A DNA stretch of 64,000 bases from Pictodentalium vernedei (GCA_031216915.1 CM062288.1:178061596-178125595); one strand, 5' to 3'; positions 47,351 through 58,890 are shown, counted from the stretch's first letter. Program-made: numbers and translations. The notes: generated by a model not told the origin, from the letters alone.

Positions 47351-48147
47351 AGGTAAAACAAGAGTGATCTCCCCCTGGATTTCACTCAGGCAAAATAATC
47401 TGGAGTCTATCCTGAGTTGAATGAACAAAAACCACAAGTCTCTATTTTCAGCCAGTAAAAAGATACAGCATGGCCTTCCTGATTGCCGAATAGCTTTTTC
47501 AGCCAGATTTTACCCGATTTTCACAACCACACCATACCACCCCCCCCCCCCCCCCCCGATTTCTCTGAGCCACTTCAGATAGTATTTTTGTTATTACCAC
47601 CAGCCACACTGACTACCCAGGTCCTGCCAATAGCACTGTTAAATACAATCAAAATGTAAAACAATAAGCACTAATAACCATAGCTTTGGGGGGGGGGGGG
47701 GGGTGTTACTATGTAGATATGAAAGCGTGAACAGCTTGACGGACGGATGACACACAGACATGACACCAATGACCAAAATGAAAAAGTAGACACCATGACT
47801 GCAAATCTCTGGTCAAAAGTAACAACCAGGCTGTCCATAACTGCATAAATTTGTCATAAATACAAGGCTAGGTGTTTAGGAAAGGCAGTGCTCTACCTTA
47901 ATATTCTTGAAATCTTGATGAAAATTCAAAACAAGTGCGAAATTAGGCTACATCAATAAATTTCTCAAAATTCCACTTATTTCCTTCCAGTTGTGCTGAG
48001 ATATCACTTGATGAATGTTAACTACTACTAACAATAGCACACAAACCAAAAATAATGAAAAGTGTTTTGAAAAATGGTGTATTTATAACTCAAACACAAA
48101 TAAGGAACTTCCTGGTTCAAGAATTGACACCGTCGGCAGAATGCTCT
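47351..48147. other. Spacer between two related elements
   Basis: Unrelated to the elements on either side. Contains a C tract (47540-47557) and a G tract (47687-47703). No gene recognised. Confidence 0.5.
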
Positions 48148-48805
48148 TTAATGTTCCGCTCCACAGTTTTCCAGGCATTTCCAAATGTGACATGCCATAC
48201 ACTCTCTTCAAATGCAATTATCCTGTAACTTAGTTATCAAACCCATTACATGTATTACATTTCCCAAATCCACAAAAAACATATAACATTATCTGACTAA
48301 GTAGAAATAAACAATCTGAATGTGGGTGGAATTATTTATTGTCAAAGGCAAGTCCTCAACCTGAAAAATTGCCTGAAAAAATACCGAAACCAGTCATTTT
48401 CAGCCACCTAGCAGCCTCAAAAGCAGAATTTTCCCACCAACCCCGCCTACCCACCCCTGGAGCAGAGCATCCCTTGTTTCTAAAATGCAAAAAAAAATTT
48501 ATATGTTTCCGTCTCATTTTTTAGTTACCTGTCTGGTAACAAACCCGTGTAAAAATTACATTTAAAAAAATAGCAAATTTTTCGAAGCCACTGTTTCCCA
48601 TAATTCATCTGGTAATTTACCCCTATGTATCAGACTCCAACTTTGGGACCAAAACTTCAAATTCTCTTGTCCAACAAAAAGCCTAATGTAATCATATATC
48701 TGATACTAAAAATATTTCTCTATTTTACATGGCCTTAGTTTCAACATACGCCCTTTGTTTAGAATTTCACTGTGCAATAGTGCGAAACTGTGGAGCGGAA
48801 CCTAA
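48148..48805. mobile_element. 0.65 kb TTAA element, copy 2
   Basis: Core 48152-48802, same orientation as copy 1. The left end reads tgttccgctccacagttttc, and here the inverted repeat is better preserved than in copy 1. TTAA on the left (48148-48151) and a damaged taa on the right. Because the flanks differ from copy 1, these are two separate insertions, not a tandem duplication. Confidence 0.88.
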
Positions 48806-48882
48806 TGTACTAGAGAACGCCCGCTGAAGTGGTAATAATAGTGGCTTTTATCGTGGCATCTCACTGCCAAGGTCAAACAACA

Positions 48883-49130
48883 TTAACCTTTTACCCAACG
48901 CAGACGATATCAAAATTTATTATTTTAAATATCATTTTTTTAATTTTTCAAAAACTTTCAACAAAACTATATCATGTGACCCCTCATTGGGACGAGCTCA
49001 ATGAGCTCGTTCGAATGAGGGGTCACATGATATGGTTTTGTTAAAATATTTTGAAAAATGTAATTTTTTCAACTGCCCATTTTGCATATTACGCGGGCGG
49101 ATGCGGGCGATTCGTTAGGTAAAGGGCTAA
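48883..49130. mobile_element. Palindromic TTAA MITE, copy C
   Basis: TTAACCTTTTACCC at 48883 and TAGGTAAAGGGCTAA ending 49130. Central palindrome with catgtgacccctcattgggac on the left arm (about 48974-49032). Subfamily of the copy at 9043. Confidence 0.8.
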
Positions 49131-49156
49131 AATCTTTATTATAGCGAGCGCCCCCA

Positions 49157-49175
49157 GAACGGGCGAAGCCCGTTC
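49157..49175. repeat. Short perfect hairpin
   Basis: gaacgggcgaagcccgttc: 8-base arms with a 3-base loop, GC-rich. Bacterial terminator-like in shape, but there is no reason to assign that role here. Confidence 0.7.
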
Positions 49176-49198
49176 GGAAGCGAGCTCTATAGGTTTAC

Positions 49199-49276
49199 AC
49201 GTGTAATTGAGTCAATTCTTCTGAAACTCCTCTGCAGCTTTGATTTCAAAATTTGTGTCTCCGTGCCGGCTGCCAT
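49199..49276 (-). CDS. Candidate first exon, unknown gene
   Basis: On the minus strand an ATG in a good context (aaaATGG, 49276-49274) opens 26 codons beginning MAAGTETQILKSKLQ and ending at a possible donor GTAAAC (49198-49193) in phase 0. Without splicing the frame stops after three more codons. The MAA start and basic Arg-rich end look like an exon 1, and the surroundings are relatively CG-rich. No family recognised. Confidence 0.25.
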
Positions 49277-49544
49277 TTTGAAATCAACAGGATGTTTGTT
49301 CACCGGAAGGAACGCCCGAGAAGAAACTTTACGAGAACGGCTCTTATTCGAGGAATCTTCCCAAGAACAAAAAGGGACAATATAACTGTTTTCAAAGGAA
49401 CATTCGGATACCAATTGGGTAAAGTGAGTGAACCATCCGTTGAGGGAAGTTACAGGGGAGGGGGGCGTGGAGGTGGCAGGCGGTTGCTATTGAGATATTC
49501 TCCATAATATACCGGGAGTCAAACTAATTTACAATTTTCTACAT

Positions 49545-50400
49545 CACGTGACGTTTCTAGCAACACGCAACACCCCTAGCAACAGGCGATCTATAGGACC
49601 GGGTTTGACCAAAATTGATATGTGGACCCCATAATGCAACAGGGGTCCAAACCAAGAGTTGGTAATGATATCAGTTTGTTTCCCTAGCAACGTACGTGCC
49701 TCCCTAGCAACGGGTGGCCTATTGGGCCAATTTCGACCTAATTTCATATATGCATCCACAATACACTGGGTCCACAAACCACAGAATCGAAAATGGTGCC
49801 ACTTGGTTTCCCTAACAACCAACGTGCGTCCCTAGCAACGGGCGACCTACTGGGCCAATTTTGACTAAATTTGATAGGTGGACCCTTAATGCACCAGAGA
49901 TTCAAACCAAGGAGTCGGTAATGATGTCAGTTTGTTTCCCTAGCAACCAACGTTCCTCCCTTGCAACGGGCGACCTATTGGGCAAGTTTTGAACAAATTT
50001 GATATGTGAACCCATAATGCACTAGGAATCCAAACCAAGGAGTCGGTAATGATGTCAGTTTGTTTCCCTAGCAACCAACGTGCCTCTTGGGCCAATTTCG
50101 ACCAAATTTGATATATGGAACCACAATGCACTTGGGATCCAAACCAAAGAATCGAAAATGGTGTCAGTTGGTTTCACTAACAACCGACGTGCCTCCATAG
50201 CAAAGGGCGACTACTGGGCCAATTTTGACTAAATTCGATATGTGGGGCCATAATGTATCAGGGATTCAAACCAAGGAGTCGATAATGATGTCAGTTTGTT
50301 TCCCTAGCAACCGACGTGCCTCCATAGCAACGGACGACCTATTGGGTCAATTTTAACCAAATTCAATCTATGGACCCACAATGCACTAGAGATCTAAACC
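49545..50400. repeat. Satellite array with X-box-like motifs, about 128-bp unit
   Basis: About seven units. Each has gtttccctagcaac (or a variant) near 49676, 49806, 49935, 50063, 50175 and 50299, followed by tccctagcaacgggcgacct, then gggccaattttgacc and ggtaatgatgtcag. The word gtttcc-ct-agcaac fits the RFX factor X-box pattern (GTNNCC, short spacer, RGYAAC), and the second ctagcaacggg gives a half site. The array therefore carries about twelve RFX-like words. No coding content. Confidence 0.8.
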
Positions 50401-50800
50401 ATGTTGGTTGACACGATTTTGTTGACTTGAAGTTGAATGAGTCAACTTGCGCTCGCATTTTGGAAGCACCTATTTCATATTAAAATAGAATCTTGTCTTT
50501 GCATTATGTGAAGGGTTACAGCTCCAAATTGATGAAATTAAAATGGATCACAAAGGCGGAGGAAAATTTTTATCGACTTGCGACTAGGTCGCGATGTGGT
50601 CGAAATTCTCTGCCCATTTACTTCTTCGCACAACTATAAAATCTCACCAGTCAAAACAGGAAATACGAGTAGGCCTACATTGAATCTGAGAGACTATTTA
50701 GTTTGTTTTTTTTTCATAAACGGTCCGCTATTGTAGTAGGAGCTGTACCACATTTCCAGATCTCGTAGTTGACGTGATAACTTCAAACATTCTGGGTTAG
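50401..50800. other. Unassigned intergenic sequence
   Basis: No gene recognised. Confidence 0.35.
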
Positions 50801-50804
50801 CAAT

Positions 50805-50995
50805 GTTTGAAGACAAGTGCACCATCGACGTGCAGTACGCCTTACTACACAGCGTCACCGTGCCCCCACATAGGCAATCGGGATTATATGTCTTGCCCAA
50901 GGACACAGCGCAGTTATCCCTGGCGGGGATCGAACTATGGACCTTTCGGTTTGAAGTCCAATGCCGTACCCACTGATCCACCGCTCTTCTGGCGT
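50805..50995 (-). mobile_element. tRNA-headed SINE, 3'-truncated
   Basis: Minus strand: head with tggatcagtgggtac-type A box and gttcgatcccc-type B box (about 50925-50993), then the shared body (cttgggcaagacatataatcc; gtactaaggcgtactg-like text). It stops in mid-body near 50805, so the tail is missing. Moderately diverged. Confidence 0.8.
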
Positions 50996-52216
50996 CATAA
51001 GTTACGTAATCAGTAACGTCATGTGGGGTTATCATATTAACCAGCCTGGCCATGTTGTGACGTCATCAGCATGATGATACGTGATGTAAGGGGCCTTCTC
51101 ATGCATGATAGTCATGCAAGTTGGTTACCGAAGAATACAATATTTCAATTGGCCTGGTTTAGGAAGTGCTTACAATCGAATGAAGTCTTGGGTGATTTTT
51201 TACAGACCTCTGCAGTTATATACATGTATTTAAGGCTCAACAAGAGAAAAATTCCCCCAACACAACTTACAAAAATATTATAATACCACGATTAATCCTT
51301 TAACCACCACGATTATAAAACGACACTGGCGAAAACATAGATTAGAGAATAATTATTTTTTCCTTTCTACCCGGGGGGGGGGGGGGGCGGTCTTGAAAAA
51401 TTTCCTATACACGAGGCCGGGTGGGTGGGTGGTCTGCCTGAGAAAAAAGTGACTTTTTTCCTTGCAATGAAATAATGCTTACTTTGTATTTTAAATCTGA
51501 TATAAAACAATATTTGACACTTATACTATATGCAGAGGGGCAGCCAGAGCAATAACCTCATAAATGGAAATCAAGGGGAGGGTGGGGTGGCCTAATAACT
51601 ACCCTATATGTGTTGAAACACAAATATTGTTCAATAATGGCAATTTTCATGAATAGGAACACGAGTCGGCTTGACCAGGATTTTTGTCAGTTTCAACTAA
51701 ATGTTTTATCATAATGATAAGTTAGACAACGAGAAGCTCACCCTAGCATACATACTGGATTGCTACATTGAACACAGCAACAACTGTCAATGAAATAAAC
51801 AGCTCACCCACATTGACATATCAATATTTTGAAGAAACAAATTTCAACAAATTTGCTCCATCCAAACATTGAGATGGTTATGTGAACATCTGGACTATCA
51901 CGTATGTGCTTAAACAGCGTGACTGCCAGTGTAGTGACACAGGAGTCACAATAGACAGTAGCTTTGCTGTATTTGTCAGAAAGTGAACTTTAACCACATT
52001 GGTAATGGGTCTCAATAAAATAAATTAATGTTTTTAAAATGATTTATTTTGTAAACAACATGTAATAATAAACCAAAACCATAATAAAATCAGACACTCA
52101 GTCTTATCTGTAACAGCAACGCAAAACCCTATAAATTACTCTAGTTGACACCTACAGCTGATCCTACAAACCGAATGACATTTCATACAAAGACAAACAT
52201 CTCAGAGTATTAAAGT
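50996..52216. other. Unassigned, with CRE-like words and a G tract
   Basis: At 51015-51070 the words aacgtcatgtgg, ggccatgttg and gtgacgtcatcag echo the cluster at 29555. G tract at 51371-51388. No gene recognised. Confidence 0.4.
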
Positions 52217-52472
52217 TTAACCCTTTACCAGCTTTTACTCAAACTATCAATCATAAGCGGCCAAAGCTATATACAAAGAAAATCCAGATTTTTTTACATT
52301 TCCTATTATGTGCAGTTTTGTGTCTCAAAAACATAGCTTATCAGTCCTATTGAAACTAGCTTGTCAAGCTTGTTACAATGAGGGATCATAAGCTATCTTT
52401 TTAAGACAAAAAATGAAAAAATCCTTGGTATCTGAAAGTATCATTTTATTCCTGTCTTGGTTAAAGGGTTAA
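52217..52472. mobile_element. Palindromic TTAA MITE, copy D
   Basis: TTAACCCTTTACC at 52217 and GGTTAAAGGGTTAA ending 52472. The centre reads ctcaaaaacatagcttatca with a damaged palindrome (52321-52407). Older copy of the subfamily at 3041. A further fragment may be at 52655-52740. Confidence 0.8.
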
Positions 52473-52807
52473 AGCTGATTTAAACAAGCAGCTACAGGGA
52501 ATCTATCAGGTTAATTAAATGGAAGTATAATTACATGTGAAACCTAGGAAAAAGTTGTGTAAAACGCGGGTTTTTGGTGATACTAGGGGGTGGGTCCCCT
52601 CTCAGAAAAGGACAAAAAAAAACTTTTTTCCAGACCCCCCCCCCCCCCCTGTTCTACCTCAGAAACATAACTCGTGAATTGAAAAAATTTTAACGGCGAT
52701 TATTCTGAATAACGGTGGCCGTTTTGGTCAAGTTAAGGGTAAAATGGCTATAAAGTTTGTGGTTAACCTTCGTATTTATTCAGAAGCAAAATGGTTTATT
52801 CATTGGC
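52473..52807. other. Unassigned, with a C tract
   Basis: C tract at about 52636-52649. Possible MITE right-end fragment (aacggcgattattctgaata, about 52692-52711). No gene. Confidence 0.4.
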
Positions 52808-52819
52808 ATTCGTCCTGTT

Positions 52820-53201
52820 GGTTCCCGTCAGATCACCGAAGTTAAGCAACGTCGAGCCCGATTAGGCCTACTGAGTTCTCGGATGGGTGACCGTCTGAGC
52901 GATCGAACGGACTCACGCGTTGTGTCCTTGGGCAAGGCACTTAACCCCGATTGTCCACATGGGAGCACGATGATGCCGTGTACTAAGGCGTACTGCACGT
53001 CGATGGTGCGCATGTCTTCAACCAATCTAACCCTGCGTGTGCTGCAGTTCGGAGTTACGATGTTGGGGAGCTGGCAGCTGCTCGACGTTGCTCGGTGGTT
53101 CTCTCCGGGTACTCTGGCTTCCTTCACATGTAAAACGGTCACGGTCATGATTAGCCATTATGCATAAGTATGTGACCTTAAAACCAATAAATAAATAAAT
53201 A
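52820..53201 (+). mobile_element. Full-length 5S-headed SINE
   Basis: 382 bp with identical 12-bp target duplications attcgtcctgtt at 52808-52819 and 53202-53213. The head (52820-52905) is 5S rRNA-like from roughly base 28 of the gene: gatcaccgaagttaagcaac (box A region) and cggatgggtgaccgtctgag (box C). The body starts at ttgtgtccttgggcaaggca and contains gtactaaggcgtactgcacg and ctccgggtactctggcttcc. The tail is (AATA)n. It shares the body and tail with the tRNA-headed SINE at 11388. The perfect duplications and intact promoter boxes suggest a recently active copy. Confidence 0.93.
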
Positions 53202-53343
53202 ATTCGTCCTGTTAGTGTTGATTGAAGAGTGCCTGCAATACAGTCGCCGTGGACTAACTGGTCGTAATCCACGCGTGAACAGTAATGTCCACGCATGCGT
53301 TTACAAGGTAATAAAAATCATTACCAGCAACATTTTAATTGAT

Positions 53344-53370
53344 GAAGCACCGGGTTGTACCCGGTGCTTC
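53344..53370. repeat. Perfect hairpin, 12-base arms
   Basis: gaagcaccgggt-tgt-acccggtgcttc. GC-rich stem in AT-rich surroundings. Confidence 0.85.
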
Positions 53371-53689
53371 ATTTATTGAATTTTTGATGATTATTCCTAT
53401 AATGAGTATTTAGAATCTAATATTATTGCGTCCGTGGAAATATTGACCACTCCGTGGAAAGTGACCAGACCACGGCGGCCGTACTCTATACAAGCATGCT
53501 TCATTACAACTTTACAAAACTAATTAGGCTAAAAATAGTGTTTTGATTCTCAGGCAATCCCTCATTGAATTTGAACCCCCTAATTTGGGCATTTTTATTG
53601 CCTTTCAGTGTCTTCCAATGTTAGGGCAAACTCAGGGAGATCCGAAGTTTTTTTACATTTTTGGATTGATGCATATTTATTTAGTTGTG

Positions 53690-53770
53690 TCTCCAATATT
53701 TTGCCTTGTTACAATTTATGGGAGAGTGCCTGTAGGCACTCTCCAATAAATTGTAACGAGGCAAATCCCC
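53690..53770. repeat. Isolated satellite unit forming a long hairpin
   Basis: Arms ttgccttgttacaattta and taaattgtaacgaggcaa enclose gggagagtgcc-tgta-ggcactctcc. Nearly perfect pairing over about 31 bases per arm. It matches the core of the satellite at 3300-6985. Confidence 0.8.
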
Positions 53771-54945
53771 ATGGATTAATACTTCTACTTCAAAGATAAT
53801 ATGGAGAGCACCGAAAGAATATGGAGCCTTTGAATGGCAGTACCCACAGTTTGTTGTTTTTTTTGGAGGAGGGGTGTTTTACTTTTCAAATTAAAAATGA
53901 ATTTATTTATATAAATATGCACTTTCTATATTTATGTGTGTAAAAAGATAGCCAAAATCCTCTCCATGTTTGCTCACATTTTGCAAAAAAAAAATTAAAA
54001 AAAAAAATAATACCCTCTCTCCCTCACTGATTAGAAAAACAAATTGCCTGAGAATCAATTAATTTATTTTGTGTGGCCTTAGGTTGAACAAATATCAACA
54101 ACTAAAATTAATCTGGTACACTGAAAGTAAACAGATATGCCCACATTCAACATTACACGGTGTCTACTCTCGTCGCTCAAAAATCTGTTACACCCCACTG
54201 ATCTCAATTTGTAATCTCGACTCTTTGCACTGGGAGATTTCCGTGGGCGAGAAATCTGTAAAACCAGAATGGCGGAAATTATACAATGCAAGATAACTAA
54301 ATGACTGGGTTTTTTTTTAAATAAATCTCGTGGTTTGAGGAAGAATATTTCCTTTTCATACACAGAATCACGTACCGTGGAATGGTTTCCTTGTGAACAG
54401 CTGCTGTCTATGCGTAAGGGTCAACTGATGTAACGAGGACAATATCAACTGTATTTATCAATATGTCTTTCAGAAAGCAGAGGTGTGACCGGGGTGGGGT
54501 AATAGGGTAATGTGACTCCCCCATCAAATGTCGGAAAGATCCACTCATGGCAGACATGGGTTAAGGTCCTCTAGTATAATACTGTCGAAAGCCAGCTGTG
54601 TTTTATTTCAGTCAATAAAAATTGCTCAATTTAAATTCCCTAAGAATAACATTTGGGGCCCAAATTCACTCTCATATGATTTGAATTTCCAAATCTTTTC
54701 CCGGTGGCGGTACTCTCACCGACTAGAGGACAGAGGACACACCCCTCTCGTGCTGTCTCCAGCTCTTGCTTAGGGATGTCAGTTTCGATGATCCATAAAA
54801 TCCAAATTTTTACGCACCCTGAAAAATCATGCCTACACTCCTGAAGCATGTGCATCAATGCAGGCAACCTATAGCAGCAGTTGGGGGACTTAGATTGTCG
54901 CCCGAGCTGCCACGCCGATAGTTGACCTCATAGAGACACATACCG
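53771..54945. other. Unassigned, AT-rich
   Basis: A runs around 53986-54009. No gene recognised. Confidence 0.4.
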
Positions 54946-54948
54946 ACT

Positions 54949-54980
54949 GGGGGGGGGGGGTGTCACCCCCCCCCCCCCAT
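54949..54980. repeat. G tract and C tract forming a hairpin
   Basis: A run of 12 G and a run of 13 C separated by tgtca. Can fold as a very stable hairpin or as G4/i-motif; also a likely site of sequencing or replication error. Confidence 0.85.
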
Positions 54981-55099
54981 CCCAATAACTATCATAATTT
55001 TCAAAAGCTGGAAATTCGAAGGTAAAAATTCCAATGGTTGGAAATTCAAAGAAATGAATTTTCAACTTTTCACGCTATCCAACCAGTCGATTTGAATTT

Positions 55100-55400
55100 T
55101 AAACTCGGGGTGGACTGGGACAAGAAAAGTTACTGGGAAACGATCCAAGGCGAACCTCGGAGCCGAAGAAAATTTTGATTTTTTCGAATTGAACGAAGGC
55201 TTCTTTGCATCTGTGTGATCAATGGCAGTTCACACAGAGGACATTTCGATGGCATTTCTGTATCATCTTCATCACTCATCCGGCAACAATGTTATCAACA
55301 GGATGGGGGGGGGGGGGGGGGGACCCAATGGGAGAACATTTTGATTTTTCAAATTAAAAGAACACTGTTTTTTTTGCATCTGAGAGATCAGTGGCAGACT
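55100..55400. repeat. Dispersed repeat S, copy 1
   Basis: gtggactggg, gaaaattttgattttttcga and cacacagaggacatttcgat recur at 57428-57960. Ends at a G tract (55304-55322) followed by a second partial unit. Confidence 0.6.
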
Positions 55401-55599
55401 AGACTGCTGATACATCGAAATGTTCTCTATCTGGGTATACCGGCATTCTCGGAAATCAGATCCATTTCGCCTGTTAGTTTAAACAATATTTATTTCAGAA
55501 AACATGTTGAAGAACAGATTACATATTAACACAATAGTACATAAACTGAAGTGGATTCGCCTGTTGGTCATTTTCACAAAATTTCAGGCACCAACAGGT

Positions 55600-55700
55600 G
55601 TTGAAGTGCATCAATTTTAGGGGCTCCAGGTGCCACCCAATAGGGGGCCCACCCGGAATTTTCCCGGTGGGCCATACGGCCAGTCCGATTCTGCCGTGAT
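55600..55700. repeat. Inverted repeat around a grey-zone repeat end
   Basis: gggcccacccggaattttcc and ggtgggccatacggccagtc: a self-complementary gggcccacc-gg...cc-ggtgggcc block. This wording is found at the ends of dispersed repeats in several animals, but I cannot name the family. Confidence 0.45.
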
Positions 55701-56039
55701 CACGGTTTTTTCCGACTGTGATCGGCGATCGGTAGCGGTTACAGGCTTTCGTCATTCGCTGTGCTCCAACTCCAGATTCCGTTCAGTTTCCAGATTCCAA
55801 CATTTTAACTGACTGGCGACTGAATTTCGAACGGTCAGAGCCAAAAGAGATTTTCCAGTTTTCGATCAAATTCTCCGAGTTTTTCATTATGCTAACAAAT
55901 TTTTCCAAAATTCTGACTCGAATCTGTGACCGGTCCTTTTTTTAATGCAGCGTCCCGTTTCCCTCACAGTGACCAGTCTACACAAGAACTATAGACTGAC
56001 AGCTATACAGCCAATACTTCTTCCAACTGACTAGCATGC

Positions 56040-56700
56040 TCCGGAATTGACTGGTATGCAAGTGTCTTTAACACCGCCTTTTGGCATCTGCAGTGAGAGT
56101 TGGACTCTCCCGTGGTAACCCTAGGAAGTGAAGAATGCTTGTTTACTGTGGAAAACAAGTTCTATGTTACTGATAAAATAGAATCCAGTCAACACTGACC
56201 AGCAGTCAGTTGGTAGGAATAGTCATCGGCCGAATCGCTGTCAGTCTATACAGTCTTTGTGTAGCCTGGTCAGTATACGGTAAAACTTGTGGACCTACCT
56301 AGGGAAATGCATTTTTCTTGTGGGTAAAAGGTCTAGAATTAAGCCATAGGGTGGCCTCAGAATCCATCTCATGAATTCAATAATCACCGAGGGAGAGATA
56401 CCCCCACTAGAAGTCTAGAACTCTCCCTAACACGGGCCTCCACCCCCGTACCCCGCCCATTGAAGACACTCTAGTTACGTCCATAACCCCAGGACAAAGA
56501 TATACTGGTATATTCAACATGTATTCAACAGCAAAAATAACTGATCTGACTGACAATTTCTTTCGGCATTGCGGTGAGAGTTAAAGACTCTCCCTGTGGA
56601 AACCGCAGGAAATGAAGCATGCATGTTTACTGTGGTAAACAAACTTTATGTTACTGGTAAAATAGGACCCAGTCACCAATGCTTGGGATGGAAGTCCTCT
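56040..56700. repeat. Repeat T, two copies in direct orientation
   Basis: 56085-56200 and 56563-56690 share ggcat-tgcagtgagagtt, gactctccc, gtttactgtgg and tatgttactg-taaaatag. The spacing is about 480 bp. No coding content. Confidence 0.6.
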
Positions 56701-57427
56701 AAAACGGGCAACGTGGGTATAAACGACTGACCAAATTTGACTTTCTCTCAACGTTACAGTCACGAATAGCTATTGTGCAGAAATATGTCACGTGGTACAA
56801 ATGTAAAAGGGTTCCAATTACCATTCTGCCGTACTGACGTAAGGAAAAATTCCTTCTAACCCAGGACCACCAAGGACTGGAACACGTTACCAAGTGCCAG
56901 CGTCACCACCAATCTTGAAAATTTCAAGACACAACCATACAAGATTCTTCAGCCAAAGATCATGATGCTTTTAACCTCGCACTGTATTTAGAATGTATAG
57001 CACTTGAAAAAATTTTAAAAAAAAAACAAAAAAAAACAAAAACAAGCGCATCCTCTCAAGTGGCAGAGTAATCAACGTGTTGATGGTGGCCACTCATTGG
57101 TAGAAGTAGAAGTAGAAATATGTGACAATAAAAATGCGCCAATAAATAATAAATAAAATAAGTTGAAGATCCCTACATACTTGGCATCTACCGATTCCTT
57201 CGCCACCCTATTTTCAAATTCGACAACATTCGGAACAATATTCTGAATCCGCCTATATTATACAACTTGTCTTCAAGTCCACTCTGAATGGTGAGCATAT
57301 AGTTTAACTCTTCTCTGGGTCAGCAAAAAATAAATATCTGTTCTTGTAGTATTTCTAAAAGAAATACATCGCCTAATTCTTAAACCATTAGAAATTCACA
57401 ACCTTAAAACCTTAACTTCTTCAACCA
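56701..57427. other. Unassigned sequence
   Basis: Contains A-rich low complexity at 57010-57045. No gene recognised. Confidence 0.35.
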
Positions 57428-57960
57428 CGGGTGGACTGGGCCGAAAAAAACAAATACCGAGAAATGCAGAGGGGGCCTCGGACCCGGAGAATATTTTCAT
57501 ATTTCGAACTGAGAGAACGCTGGTTCCTTGCATCTCAGTTGTATTCCCCATACAGGGCATCTCCATTGTATTTTTGTATCATATTTGTCGCTCACTGGGC
57601 AAAAGTGATTGCTCCCTGGAGGGAGGGGGGGGGGGGGCGATAGGGCCGGATATTGTGCGGCCCTATGGGAGAAAATTTTGATTCTTCGGATTGAAAGAAT
57701 GCTGTTCTTCCTCGCATTTGAGCGCATCTGTTCACACAGAGGGCATTTTGATGAAATCTGTGTATCATATTCATCGCTCATTCGGCAAAAAGGTTTCATC
57801 GGGGGGTCAGGAGCCCGAACGCATCGGACTCACCATCGTTCGATCCGATTGAAAAAAGTTTTGAATTTTCGAACACAAAGAACGCTGTATCCTTTCGTCT
57901 GCATGAGCGGTCAATGACAATCCACATAGAAGGTATTTCGGTGACATTTTTAGCTCAACT
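57428..57960. repeat. Dispersed repeat S, tandem units of about 200 bp
   Basis: Units from 57428, about 57640 and about 57840, each with a gaaaattttgattcttcgga-like phrase and a tgtatcatattcatcgctca-like phrase. G tract at about 57626-57638. Confidence 0.6.
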
Positions 57961-57989
57961 TTCACATAGTCAAATCTGAGGTTCTGCCA

Positions 57990-58890
57990 TGGTCCGTGTG
58001 TCCATCTGTCCGCCGTCAACAATTCAATACGGCTCGCGCTAGAGACCATATTTATGAACCGATCTTTACGAAACTTCTCGGGTACCTATGTTATCAACGT
58101 GGGACGAGAACGAGTGTTTTGGGTGCGGTCCAAAGTTACAGATGGTCACTGACAGCCATTTTGTACCGAAATAACTGCAATCAGTTTTTTGTACAGAACT
58201 TCTGTATGAAAGTTCTGATTTGAAAAAAATTTTGGATGAATTTTTAGTAACATGGAATACATCACATATAATATGTATTTTTCTCGTGCATAAATTATGC
58301 AAATTAGATGAACTTTGATTTATTCAGTGCTGCTTATACACAGTAAGTACACATGTCAATACGGCTCGGGCTAGGGGCTGTATTTATGAACCGATCTTCA
58401 TTAAACTTCCTGGGTACCTTTGTAATTACCTTGGGACGAGAACGAGTGTTTTGGAATGCGGTTCGAAATTCAAGATGGCTGTCGGCGGCCATTTTGTACC
58501 GAAATTAGGTACAATCAGTTTTTTTGTACAGAACTTCTATATGAAGGTTCTAATTTGAAAAACAAATTGTATGAATGTTTAGTAACATGGAATACATCAC
58601 ATATAATACGGGGGTTTTTTTTCTCGTGCATAAATTATGCAAATTAGATGAACTTTGATTTATTCAGTGCTACTTATATACAGTTAGTACACTTGTCAAT
58701 ACGACTCGGGCTATAGGCTGTATTTGTAAACCGATCTACACGAAACTTCTTGGTTACCTTTGTTGTCACCTTGGGACGAGAACGAGTATTTTGGGTGCGG
58801 TCCAAAATTTCAATAAGGCCGCCGGCGGCCAATTAGACAAACTTTGATTTATTCAGTGCTACTTATACAGAGTAAGTGCATATTTCAATA
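57990..58890. repeat. Tandem repeat of about 337 bp
   Basis: Units begin near 58022, 58357 and 58696 with caatacggctcgcgctagag or close variants. Each carries gggacgagaacgagtgtttt, cggccattttgtaccgaaat and gcataaattatgcaaattag. The third is shortened. The repeated gccattttg words contribute to short open frames but not to a gene. Confidence 0.75.

Noticed and set aside
46880-48524. Identical 61-codon frame (start KASPQPEKLPEK) in two places
   Set aside because: The frame is shared only because the two 0.65 kb elements are near-identical copies; it starts at TTG and has no ATG.
49545-50400. CRISPR-like spacing of repeats
   Set aside because: Units are about 128 bp with related sequence throughout, not short repeats with unique spacers, and the setting is eukaryotic.
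52820-52905. Possible 5S rRNA gene
   Set aside because: Lacks about the first 27 bases and the 3' end of 5S, and continues into a SINE body with target duplications.
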